Assembly (NCBI GenBank): GCA_002365735.1
Contig: DEZY01000029.1
Span: forward strand, 8,627 to 15,381
From: Actinobacteria bacterium UBA3120
GTDB lineage: Bacteria; Actinomycetota; Actinomycetes; S36-B12
Direction of reading: 5' to 3'
Length of the DNA stretch: 6,755 nucleotides
Shown: positions 1-6,126 of the stretch, one piece after another
Layout of the letters: each line of letters begins with the position of its first letter
How positions within the stretch are numbered: position 1 is the first letter of the stretch
Program-made: the position numbers and the translations under genes
The notes under the pieces: generated by a model
The model's input: the letters and a program-made list of their open reading frames with translations, nothing else
The model's database searches: none
What the model was told of the DNA's origin: nothing

Positions 1-1826
1 ATATCACTTGATCCGTCTGGATTCAGACTGTCCAGTAGGGCAATGTAGGCGAGATATTCGGCTTTACCACGTGCCTGCGCCGCACGATATTTCTTGGGTA
101 AAGGCGCTTGCATCTGGGTTCGATTGAATCTATTCAGGAGTTCCTTGGCCAGTTTCTGGGCTTTGCCGGAGTCGGCCCTTTGGTTATCAAGTTCAAGGCG
201 CCCGCGTTTAGTGTCATAGTTATACGACTCAAGTTCGACATTCTGGCGGTCCATGAAACCAGCAGTGTCCCAGTAGGAGTACGCGGCAATTTTCATTTCG
301 GGTGTGCGCAAACCCAGGATGTGCCGCGGGGAGTTGTTGTAGTCGTAAAACTTGGGGATCCATTCATCCGATGCCATCACAATGTGGTCGCGTCCTCGTG
401 CTCGGTCTGACTTAACAATCTCAAGCAGGTCTAAGCGCTCGGAGTACGTGTCGGCGTACGCGCCTTTCATCCATTCCTTGTTGCCATGCGCGAGTGTTGC
501 CAACATAGGCATCATGTCGACACTGGATGTGAGTTGTTCGCGAATGGTGTCCAGGTCACCGGTGATTCGTTCCCGCGGGTCCACAACGATTAACGGAACG
601 TTGACCGCTTCCTCATACATTGAACCGGCCTTATTTGATGCGAATCCATGAGCACTCGCATAGTCACCGTGATCGGCGGTCATGATTATTACGGTGTTGT
701 CACGAATCTCTTTCGGAATTGCGCGGACAACTGCGCCAATATGTTGGTCAACAAAGTTCATGACTTGCGTGTAGCTGTCTAAGGATCGGGACCAATACGG
801 GAATGGTGCTTTTGCAATTGTTGAACCGGGAAGGTTTGGGTAGTCCTCCATGGTGAACTCGGTGAGTTGGGTCGGGTCGTCGGTGACCCCACCCCACATT
901 AAGTCAGTGAAAGCACGCGCGGCAACCTGCCATCCGGGCTTGTCGCTTTCAAGTGTTTTGGTTGACTCCCAGTTGTCAGGTAAAGCCGGGTACCCATAAT
1001 TTTTTGGCATATCAAGCGGCGGCACTTCACTGTAGTTGACGGCTGCGGTGTCACCGGATGCGATAAATAGGTTGTTGTATGTGTCTGCTTCGGTGCCGGA
1101 CCAGAAAAACTCTTTGTCATGTGGATTTACAAAACTAACGGTCAAACAAAATGGTGATGCTTTCTTCTTCTGGGCCGAGAGCCACTGGGTTGCCTGATAG
1201 GCAATATTGCCGTCGTCGTCTGTTCCCTGACCGTTGGTGCCAATTGGGTCGGGCATCGTTAAGCCTTCGAAACCATAAGCATTGAGATAACTATTTGCCC
1301 CTTGGTCAGTATCAGAGTTAGGTGAATTGGAAAGGTGCCATTTACCGACATACGGGGTTCGGTAACCCGCAGAGCGCATGAGTTTTCCGTAGGTGGGGAA
1401 CTCGCGTTGAAGTGCCGGAGCATTTGGACCGTTAGCTCCAGGCTGCTGTCCCTTTCGTGTTTGCAAGCACCAGTTTTGGTGCGGGTACAGACCGGTCACC
1501 AGACAGGCTCGAGCAGGTGAGCACGCAGTTCCGGACGTGTAGTGGTTGTTGAACTTAACCCCACGCTTCCAGAGTTTTGCGAGATTAGGCATATGCGCGG
1601 ACAAGAATGCTTCGGGTGTTTTGATTCCACCCGGAAAGGTCATGGGGAATCGCATCTCATCTACCAAAATGAGAATGACATTGGGCGCACCCGGGCGTGC
1701 CGTTCCCTTGCGCGTTGGTGCAGATTGCGCAGCCATTGCAGAGCCAGCTGATGCAGTGACACCGGCAGCCACAGCTCCTGCAGCAGTTCCAGCGATAAAC
1801 CCTCGACGTGAGATTTCAGATGCCAC
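1..1826 (-). CDS. Tat-exported sulfatase (type I, formylglycine), 3' end cut off by window
   Basis: The reading frame is open from a GTG at 1826 to the window edge (608 residues, no stop seen), so the C-terminus is missing. Residues 1-33 form a twin-arginine signal: SRRGFIAG at 6-13, an Ala/Gly-rich core, and a likely cut after A30-M-A32. The sulfatase core follows. C102-S-P-A-R106 is the CxPxR motif in which the Cys is converted to formylglycine. D56/E57 and D385/H386 sit at the metal sites. G161-K-W-H164, H236 and K399 match the usual sulfate-binding Lys/His positions. The family hydrolyses sulfate esters; Tat export implies an extracytoplasmic substrate such as a sulfated glycan or small ester, but the substrate cannot be read from sequence. 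The GTG is chosen because GGAAGAAGG lies just upstream (ending 4 bases before it) and a stop follows 10 codons upstream. A TTG at 1841 is the only other start. The second metal residue is Glu rather than the common Asp or Gln. Family assignment is firm. Confidence 0.93.
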   Translation of the reverse strand, partial: MASEISRRGFIAGTAAGAVAAGVTASAGSAMAAQSAPTRKGTARPGAPNVILILVDEMRFPMTFPGGIKTPEAFLSAHMPNLAKLWKRGVKFNNHYTSGTACSPARACLVTGLYPHQNWCLQTRKGQQPGANGPNAPALQREFPTYGKLMRSAGYRTPYVGKWHLSNSPNSDTDQGANSYLNAYGFEGLTMPDPIGTNGQGTDDDGNIAYQATQWLSAQKKKASPFCLTVSFVNPHDKEFFWSGTEADTYNNLFIASGDTAAVNYSEVPPLDMPKNYGYPALPDNWESTKTLESDKPGWQVAARAFTDLMWGGVTDDPTQLTEFTMEDYPNLPGSTIAKAPFPYWSRSLDSYTQVMNFVDQHIGAVVRAIPKEIRDNTVIIMTADHGDYASAHGFASNKAGSMYEEAVNVPLIVVDPRERITGDLDTIREQLTSSVDMMPMLATLAHGNKEWMKGAYADTYSERLDLLEIVKSDRARGRDHIVMASDEWIPKFYDYNNSPRHILGLRTPEMKIAAYSYWDTAGFMDRQNVELESYNYDTKRGRLELDNQRADSGKAQKLAKELLNRFNRTQMQAPLPKKYRAAQARGKAEYLAYIALLDSLNPDGSSD

Positions 1827-1924
1827 TTTGCCTTCTTCCAAGTAGTTGGGCGAAGGCTATACCTAACTGACCACGGTTGGTGTTGGATTTTTGCCGAGAG
1901 TCAGCGAACTCAATCTCTGTTGAT

Positions 1925-2167
1925 CTAGTTCGGTCCGACGGGCGCAAAGACCTGGTCGCGGTAGGTGTCGATGAGTCGTTCCGTTATTGCCTCCAGTACG
2001 ACAATCACCCGCTGGCCTGAGGCGGATTGCACCCAAGCTCGCGGCAGGGCAGACCCGGAAACATCGGAATAATCCACAACAAGTTTTCCACCCGCGGGAA
2101 CCTTGACGCCTAGTGACTTTGCCTAAAAAGCCAAAGAAATCGGTTTAACCTTTCCCTCGCGCGCCAC
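1925..2167 (-). pseudogene. TAG-interrupted protein-like reading frame, probable decayed small gene
   Basis: On the minus strand one frame reads like real protein for about 65 residues ending at a TAG (1925-1927). It includes AGGKLVVDYSDVSGSALPR, a run of alternating hydrophobics, and an ITERLIDTYRDQVFAP tail. The frame stays protein-like further upstream (GKVKPISLAF), but a TAG at 2123-2125 splits it. From a GTG at 2167 the whole would be 80 codons with the stop at codon 15. A shorter intact version could start at GTG 2077 (50 residues), but its only ribosome-site candidate, GGTGG, is about 10 bases away. I do not recognise the family. No Cys, signal peptide or membrane segment is visible. 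It lies between the SHOCT gene and the sulfatase in the same orientation. A nonsense-mutated remnant is the simplest reading; a genuine 50-residue gene is the alternative. The remainder of the 1827-2189 gap shows nothing else I can support. Confidence 0.45.
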
Positions 2168-2189
2168 CGACGGGTTGACCCGGTTTCCT

Positions 2190-2438
2190 TTAGCTAGCTG
2201 CGATCAATTTTGCTTTAGCGGCAGTGAACTCTTCTTCGGTGAGAACTCCTGAGGCTTTCAGGCCACCCAACTTCTCCAATTGGGCGATCAGGTCGTCTCC
2301 ACTAGCTGCAGGTGGGGCTGGTTGCTGTGCGGCGGCCTGGTCTGCGGCTTTCTGCTCTGCTTGTGCCTGGCTCCGGTTATTTACCACCTTGGCGGTTGCG
2401 GCGACTCCAACAATACCCATTCCTCTACGTCCGACCAT
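2190..2438 (-). CDS. small SHOCT-domain protein
   Basis: An 82-residue protein. The N-terminus (1-22) is basic then weakly hydrophobic (MVGRRGMGIVGVAATAKVV), too weak to call a confident membrane anchor. Residues 23-46 are a low-complexity Ala/Gln/Pro linker. Residues 48-82 form a SHOCT domain, seen as DLIAQLEKLGGLKASGVLTEEEF followed by a Lys/Leu-rich end (in order: hydrophobic helix, Leu-Lys, a Gly turn, Leu-Thr-x-Glu-Glu-Phe, short helix). SHOCT domains are short C-terminal helical modules often thought to mediate oligomerisation; no enzymatic role is known or implied. The ATG is well supported by AAGGAG nine bases upstream. The gene stands alone: 221 bases separate it from the nuclease upstream, and the next frame downstream is the broken fragment. 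This N-terminal basic/Gly plus C-terminal SHOCT layout is common in small actinobacterial proteins. Confidence 0.85.
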   Translation of the reverse strand: MVGRRGMGIVGVAATAKVVNNRSQAQAEQKAADQAAAQQPAPPAASGDDLIAQLEKLGGLKASGVLTEEEFTAAKAKLIAAS

Positions 2439-2659
2439 GTGTGATCACTCCTTAAATTGTTGTGGCCCGACACAGATCTCCGTGGGGCAATGCCTCCAGA
2501 GTACGCCATATCTGGGCGATGGGCGAGGTTTCCAACTCCGATACCTCCGTTGGCGATGGGAAGTTCCCCAGCGCAACACGCGTCCCAGTAATTCACTTTT
2601 TCATCAAATGAAATCAGAGAGTTTCGACGTTCGGGCCGGTTGGTAAATATCAGTGGCGA
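2439..2659. other. intergenic region between the nuclease and SHOCT genes
   Basis: It holds no convincing gene. A small inverted repeat, TTTCAT-CAA-ATGAAA at about 2599-2613, lies downstream of the nuclease stop. It has six A/T-rich pairs and no following T run on the transcribed strand, so it is not a convincing terminator. On the minus strand, TTGGAA followed 17 bases later by GATATG could be a weak promoter for the SHOCT gene, but the -10 matches only half of the consensus. Confidence 0.3.
2448..2453 (-). promoter_or_regulatory. strong ribosome binding site of the SHOCT gene
   Basis: On the minus strand AAGGAG is followed by TGATC, matching the 16S anti-Shine-Dalgarno tail over an extended stretch apart from one missing G. 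It lies nine bases before the ATG at 2438. It is the best ribosome site in the window and fixes this start. Confidence 0.75.
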
Positions 2660-3940
2660 TTACCAGAAGCGCTCACCCATGACTTGTTCCCGATCCGAAA
2701 TCAATGTCAGCGACCCATTCAGCCACAACATGGAAATTTTCCGGTCAAGAAAATGATTTATTGCAGTGTTTTCACCAACGCCACTTCGAAGCGTCCAGGT
2801 GGTGCCCGGTGCCAAACAGGTTCCCGGATCAAAACGAAAGGTGGTGTTTCCTGTAACAATTCGGTAGCCATCAAGACACTGGGTTGTGGCGCCGGTATTG
2901 AGTAGGCGCACAAATTGAGTTGCGGCGCGGGTCTTTCCTTTTTTCTTTCCAAGGAAAATTTCAGAGATGACAACACTGCCCTCAAGGGCGTCAAGTTCGC
3001 ACCCATTGAGGCAAGGGTATTCACGCGTGAAGCGGTAGTTGCCGTACCGATCGAGCAGATAGGCAGCGTCTCCCACCAGATACGGTCCGGTACCTGGATC
3101 GTTATAGACCAAGTTTGTCTTCTTGCCAATAAAAAGTGTCCGTCCATCGGTACCACCGGGAGCACCAACACCCGAACGAATGATCCGGTAATCCCCGGGA
3201 CTCAAAATTGATCCGCCTGGGAAAAGGTAGATGGCCGTGTTGCCGGTATCGCGGATCCGCCAGCCGGAAAGATCAATCGGAGTCGCACCCAGGTTACGAA
3301 CGGTTACCCATTCGTCATTTAACGACTCGGCAGAACGGTTGACCCGCAACAGAATGTTTGCTTCAGGTTGTTCGTTGACCCCGCACAGGTCTGGATTCCA
3401 GATCCCTACTTTTCGTTGTTGCGCTGACTTAATAACTTCGCGGTACAGACTACTCATCGCGGCTTCGTCGGCAACGGTAAACCAGTGACCCCAGCCACGC
3501 TCAGCCATTGCCCACGCCAAGTCTTGGTCGTATTGCTGTGAGATTGGATTCCACGCCAACACGGTGCGTTGGGGCCGCTTAGATTTTCCGGTACTCGCTG
3601 GATCAAGTGATGCCAACCGAACTTTGGTGCCAACTGGAGCTAGTTCCTCAAGGGCGGCTGTGGCTTGCCAGCCACCGCAATGGGCAACTTGGTCGGTTGC
3701 GCTATAAGTCTCGGGAGTATTAATCCCAATAAGTCGAATCCGACTTTTCACGTCGGTCACGTCGTCGGTCACGATCATGGTGTCACCGTCAACAACCCGT
3801 GTGACGGTTCCGGTTTCCCACGACTGAATCGAGTCCCATGGGGAGGTTCGCACGCTTGCGCCTGCGGGTGCGGCGAGTACCGCAGCGGTTAACGCCACAA
3901 GCGCCCCGAGGGCCGCCGTCTTCTTGCGGTTGATTCCCAT
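2660..3940 (-). CDS. secreted thermonuclease-like protein with two lamin-tail-like domains
   Basis: A 426-residue exported protein. Residues 1-28 are a Sec signal: basic NRKK, a hydrophobic Ala/Leu core, and AGA cut before S29. Residues 44-187 are a staphylococcal-nuclease (SNase) fold: VVDGDT (D51, D53), RLIGINTPE (R69, N74, E77) and QRTVLAW (R125). These line up with the Arg, Glu, Arg catalytic set and the metal-binding Asp residues of micrococcal nuclease; N74 replaces its second metal Asp, as in many relatives. The expected activity is phosphodiester hydrolysis of DNA/RNA outside the cytoplasm. Residues about 192-310 match a lamin-tail domain (LTD): EWVTVRNLGATPIDLSGWRI, then a Pro-Gly turn and RSGVG. 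Residues about 320-426 repeat that pattern in degenerate form (VVISEIFL, FVRLLNTGATTQCLDGYRI, RSGVG). LTDs often decorate secreted nucleases and may bind nucleic acid or surfaces. Six Cys (88, 187, 310, 314, 355, 375) could form disulfides. No ribosome site precedes the ATG; the upstream 71-residue gene ends 12 bases away, so translation may be coupled. Confidence 0.9.
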   Translation of the reverse strand: MGINRKKTAALGALVALTAAVLAAPAGASVRTSPWDSIQSWETGTVTRVVDGDTMIVTDDVTDVKSRIRLIGINTPETYSATDQVAHCGGWQATAALEELAPVGTKVRLASLDPASTGKSKRPQRTVLAWNPISQQYDQDLAWAMAERGWGHWFTVADEAAMSSLYREVIKSAQQRKVGIWNPDLCGVNEQPEANILLRVNRSAESLNDEWVTVRNLGATPIDLSGWRIRDTGNTAIYLFPGGSILSPGDYRIIRSGVGAPGGTDGRTLFIGKKTNLVYNDPGTGPYLVGDAAYLLDRYGNYRFTREYPCLNGCELDALEGSVVISEIFLGKKKGKTRAATQFVRLLNTGATTQCLDGYRIVTGNTTFRFDPGTCLAPGTTWTLRSGVGENTAINHFLDRKISMLWLNGSLTLISDREQVMGERFW

Positions 3941-3952
3941 AGTGGGAAGAGT

Positions 3953-4168
3953 CTAAATGGCCTTACGGAGATCGGCGCTCACGCGGGCAAATGCACGAAC
4001 CCGAACGACCTCGACGGCGGTATTGTCGGCCAGAACCTCGAGGGCAACCGAGGAAACCGGCGCTCCTTTAACCAGTTCAACGAAATTGTTGATCTGGGTG
4101 TCGTTGATCTGGAACTTGGCCAGGTCGTCTCCGAGGGAGTTCATAATGTCAATCGTGGAAGTTGTCAT
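3953..4168 (-). CDS. hypothetical 71-residue protein upstream of the nuclease
   Basis: I do not recognise this family. It is a 71-residue soluble-looking protein with no Cys, signal peptide or membrane segment. The N-terminal half is acidic and helix-like (DIMNSLGDDLAKFQINDTQ). The C-terminal half looks like beta strands with alternating Val residues (SSVALEVLADNTAVEVVRVR) and ends in a basic segment. Composition favours this strand over the antisense frame, which is Arg/Ser/Thr-rich. The stop is 12 bases before the nuclease ATG, so the two are probably one transcript. The start is uncertain: AGGA lies only one base before the ATG, too close for normal ribosome binding. A TTGTTT/TACCTT promoter would begin transcription at this ATG, suggesting a leaderless message. 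The next in-frame ATG (residue 9) has no ribosome site either. Being divergent from a LysR gene, it is the likely first gene of that regulator's target operon. Confidence 0.65.
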   Translation of the reverse strand: MTTSTIDIMNSLGDDLAKFQINDTQINNFVELVKGAPVSSVALEVLADNTAVEVVRVRAFARVSADLRKAI

Positions 4169-4174
4169 GTCCTA

Positions 4175-4203
4175 AAGGTAATCCGGCTTAATCATTAAAA
4201 CAA
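4175..4203 (-). promoter_or_regulatory. candidate leaderless promoter for the 71-residue gene and nuclease
   Basis: On the minus strand TTGTTT (4203-4198) and TACCTT (4180-4175, a TAnnnT -10) are 17 bases apart. The expected start, about seven bases past the -10, falls on the A of the ATG at 4168. The -35 matches consensus only in TTG, so this is tentative. Confidence 0.35.
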
Positions 4204-4224
4204 ACGTTGAAAAACAATGATTAA
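4188..4224. repeat. perfect 9-bp inverted repeat, candidate operator
   Basis: TTAATCATT (4188-4196) and AATGATTAA (4216-4224) are exact reverse complements separated by 19 bases, in the gap between divergent genes. The right arm overlaps the -35 of the LysR promoter; the left arm lies between the -35 and -10 of the opposite candidate promoter. The arms are probably too widely spaced to be a terminator, and no T run follows. A site for the adjacent LysR protein or another dimeric regulator is inferred. Confidence 0.5.
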
Positions 4225-4248
4225 CATAAGAATTACTTATGATAAAAT
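4221..4248 (+). promoter_or_regulatory. candidate leaderless promoter of the LysR gene
   Basis: TTAACA (4221-4226) and TAAAAT (4243-4248) each match five of six consensus bases and are 16 bases apart. The predicted start, seven bases after the -10, is the A of the ATG at 4255. AGGGGA directly abuts that ATG, too close to act as an ordinary ribosome site, which agrees with a leaderless message. Confidence 0.55.
4225..4241. promoter_or_regulatory. LysR-type box between -35 and -10
   Basis: CATAAG-AATTA-CTTATG is a perfect 6-bp inverted repeat with a 5-base centre. It contains the T-N11-A pattern of LysR-family binding sites and occupies the spacer of the candidate promoter for the regulator gene, where bound protein would block transcription. 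Autorepression is the usual arrangement for this family and is inferred here. Confidence 0.5.
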
Positions 4249-4254
4249 AGGGGA

Positions 4255-5202
4255 ATGGCCTACCTCGAAGATCTCGATATTCAGCAGTTACTGACCCTGC
4301 GAGCAATTGCTGAGGAAGGGAGCTTCGGGGGAGCAGCCGACGTTCTACGGTTTTCCCAGTCCGCCGTAAGCCAGCAAGCGGCCGCATTGGAAAAGGCGGT
4401 GGGCCACCAGCTTTTCAACCGACCCAGGGGCCCCAAACCTGCCTCCTTAACCGAAGCGGGGCGAATCCTGCTCGAACACACTGAATTGATTCTTGCCCGG
4501 CTAGAACAAGCTGGCCAGGAACTTGATGACCTTGCCGCAGGAACAAAAGGCCGAGTTGTCTGTGGCACTTTTCAAAGCGTCTCGGTGGAATTACTCCCCA
4601 CCGTTGTTGGACAGCTACTACTGAGCTCACCGGGGGTTGAAGTCGAGCTAATCGAATCGACGTCAAATGCGGACCTGATCGAGCTTCTTGTTTCTGGCAA
4701 GTTGGATGTGTCATTTCTTGTCGGTCCGGTTAATGACCCGCGACTCCAAATTATTGAACTCGGTCAAGATCCCATGGTTCTACTTGCACCACGACACGAC
4801 GAACTCCTCATGGGCCCGGACCCTGAAGTTCCACGCAGCGCCGTACCGATCCGTGAACTCCACGAGCAGCCGTTTATTGCCCAGCAGGAAGAGTCCGATC
4901 ACGTGCGCGTTGAAACCTCACTACTCGCCGCCGGAATAAAACCTCGCTACGTTTTTCGCACCAACGACAACGGCGCGGTCCAAGCAATGGTTCGCACCGG
5001 CGCCGGTTACTCGATTATGCCCAAACTCACTGTTGATGAAACCGATCCAGATATCCGAATCATGGCAACTGACCCTGCACTACCAAAACGCACTATCGTG
5101 TTGGCATTACGCAAGTCTGGACCGCGAATTCCTGCCCTTCACACGTTTATTGATCTCAGTATCAATGCGAGCCGTGAGCGACTCGACGCAATGCCGGACT
5201 AA
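4255..5202 (+). CDS. LysR-type transcriptional regulator
   Basis: A 315-residue protein, the usual length for the family. Residues about 8-66 form the N-terminal winged helix-turn-helix: LLTLRAIAEEGSFGGAADVL, then SQSAVSQQAAALEKAVG as the recognition region (34-50), then LFNRPRG and LTEAG. A linker helix (about 68-95) leads to the two-lobed effector-binding domain (about 97-305), beginning GRVVCGTFQSVS. This domain binds a small-molecule inducer whose identity cannot be read from sequence. The ATG fits the family because the helix-turn-helix begins within ten residues. It is transcribed divergently from the 71-residue gene and the nuclease, and LysR proteins commonly control the divergent neighbour and themselves; that target set is inferred. 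It converges on the ccdA-like gene with a 52-base gap that shows no good hairpin terminator. Family assignment is firm; the regulon is a guess. Confidence 0.95.
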   Translation: MAYLEDLDIQQLLTLRAIAEEGSFGGAADVLRFSQSAVSQQAAALEKAVGHQLFNRPRGPKPASLTEAGRILLEHTELILARLEQAGQELDDLAAGTKGRVVCGTFQSVSVELLPTVVGQLLLSSPGVEVELIESTSNADLIELLVSGKLDVSFLVGPVNDPRLQIIELGQDPMVLLAPRHDELLMGPDPEVPRSAVPIRELHEQPFIAQQEESDHVRVETSLLAAGIKPRYVFRTNDNGAVQAMVRTGAGYSIMPKLTVDETDPDIRIMATDPALPKRTIVLALRKSGPRIPALHTFIDLSINASRERLDAMPD

Positions 5203-5254
5203 TCCCACTGCGCCACGATGCCTACGGATGCAGTCGGCCATTTCTATTTCAGTG

Positions 5255-6109
5255 TCACTCTTTTCGAGCACTGGATCGTTTCGAGGTGATCGTGATCCCC
5301 GCTACACCTGCAGCCACAATCGACAACGCCAAGGTGATCACCAACCCGGAGTTCGAACTCAACGTATTCACGACCCAGGCTTGGGCATCCGTCACGGCAT
5401 CAATAATCGGGTCACCAATTTGCTCACCAGAGTTAACCCGCCATTCAAACCAACCAAACCAAGCGACGTACAGCCCGGCAAGAATGACTAAGAACCCGGT
5501 AACTCGCGAAATAACTTCAGACTTGGAGCGCATCCACACACTTACCTGAGATCCGATCAACGCGGTCGCGACTGCGATCACTGTGACGGCAGCACCCATG
5601 CCGAGGGCGAATGCGATAAAAGTAAACACGATCCCAAAGAAATCACTTGATCGAATTGATGCACCGGTCACGGCAAGGAATGGACCCAGGGTGCACGACA
5701 AGGACACGATCGCAAAAGTGAGCCCGTACCCCACTTGGGAGAACCAGCCCCCACCCGGTGACCATCCCTTAATCAGCGAACCACCGCCACCAACTTTGCG
5801 GCCAAGAAGTAGCCAAAATCCGAGGGCCACGATCAGTAGCCCCACCACGATCGTGACGATTGGTAGGTACCGCGATATTGCAGATGCAAATGGTGCAAAT
5901 ACCAAACCGAACGTGCCAAAAAGCAAAATGAACCCAACGGTCATACCCGAAGCAAAACGCAGACCACTAATTAATGCCTGCGCCTGTGAACGTCCTTCAT
6001 TAGCTGCAGCGATCATTCCCATGTACGCCGGTAGTAATGCAAACCCACATGGATTAAATGTTGCGAGCACACCCGCCACAATTGCCAGTGAAAGAGTTGC
6101 GGTGTCCAT
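5255..6109 (-). CDS. ccdA: CcdA/DsbD-type membrane thiol-disulfide carrier
   Basis: A 284-residue polytopic membrane protein. It carries the two family-defining cysteines: C21 in FNPCGFALLP of the first membrane helix, and C139 in SLSCTLGPF of the fourth. CcdA proteins pass electrons from cytoplasmic thioredoxin through this Cys pair to extracytoplasmic thioredoxin-like proteins. Hydrophobic segments are visible at about 5-30, 48-73, 80-102, 126-150, 157-184, 200-221 and 254-274. The last helix follows an outside-facing loop (222-253) and ends in a basic tail; it is an extra helix beyond the usual six. The gene starts 17 bases after the TlpA-like gene's stop, so the two form an operon and its lipoprotein is the obvious redox partner. 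Ribosome binding is weak (CAGG about nine bases upstream), consistent with coupling. The pair resembles the Mycobacterium tuberculosis neighbours Rv2877c and Rv2878c (MPT53). Confidence 0.9.
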   Translation of the reverse strand: MDTATLSLAIVAGVLATFNPCGFALLPAYMGMIAAANEGRSQAQALISGLRFASGMTVGFILLFGTFGLVFAPFASAISRYLPIVTIVVGLLIVALGFWLLLGRKVGGGGSLIKGWSPGGGWFSQVGYGLTFAIVSLSCTLGPFLAVTGASIRSSDFFGIVFTFIAFALGMGAAVTVIAVATALIGSQVSVWMRSKSEVISRVTGFLVILAGLYVAWFGWFEWRVNSGEQIGDPIIDAVTDAQAWVVNTLSSNSGLVITLALSIVAAGVAGITITSKRSSARKE

Positions 6110-6126
6110 TGGGAAAACCTGCAGCT

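Noticed and set aside
1925..2438. SHOCT protein and the downstream fragment as one frameshifted gene
   Set aside because: The SHOCT domain ends naturally at its stop, the fragment is in a different frame with a TGA just upstream, and no domain is known to follow SHOCT, which is normally C-terminal.
2441..2448. GTGATCAC palindrome before the SHOCT gene as an operator
   Set aside because: It is short and coincides with the TGATC extension of the ribosome binding site, which explains it.
2381..2596. 71-residue minus-strand frame upstream of and overlapping the SHOCT start
   Set aside because: No ribosome site, Gly/Pro-rich composition without domain features, and it overlaps the SHOCT gene in another frame.
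2224..2646. 140-residue plus-strand frame over the SHOCT gene
   Set aside because: It is Cys/Ala/Ser/Trp-rich low-complexity antisense of a well-supported SHOCT gene with a strong ribosome site; no ribosome site supports it.
3957..4175. 72-residue plus-strand frame opposite the 71-residue gene
   Set aside because: Its composition is Arg/Ser/Thr-heavy and unlike the other genes; the minus-strand frame has normal Val/Asp/Glu content and fits the operon with the nuclease.
5203..5254. Bidirectional terminator between the convergent LysR and ccdA-like genes
   Set aside because: The best pairing is ACTGC/GCAGT with an 18-base loop and no T run, too weak to call.
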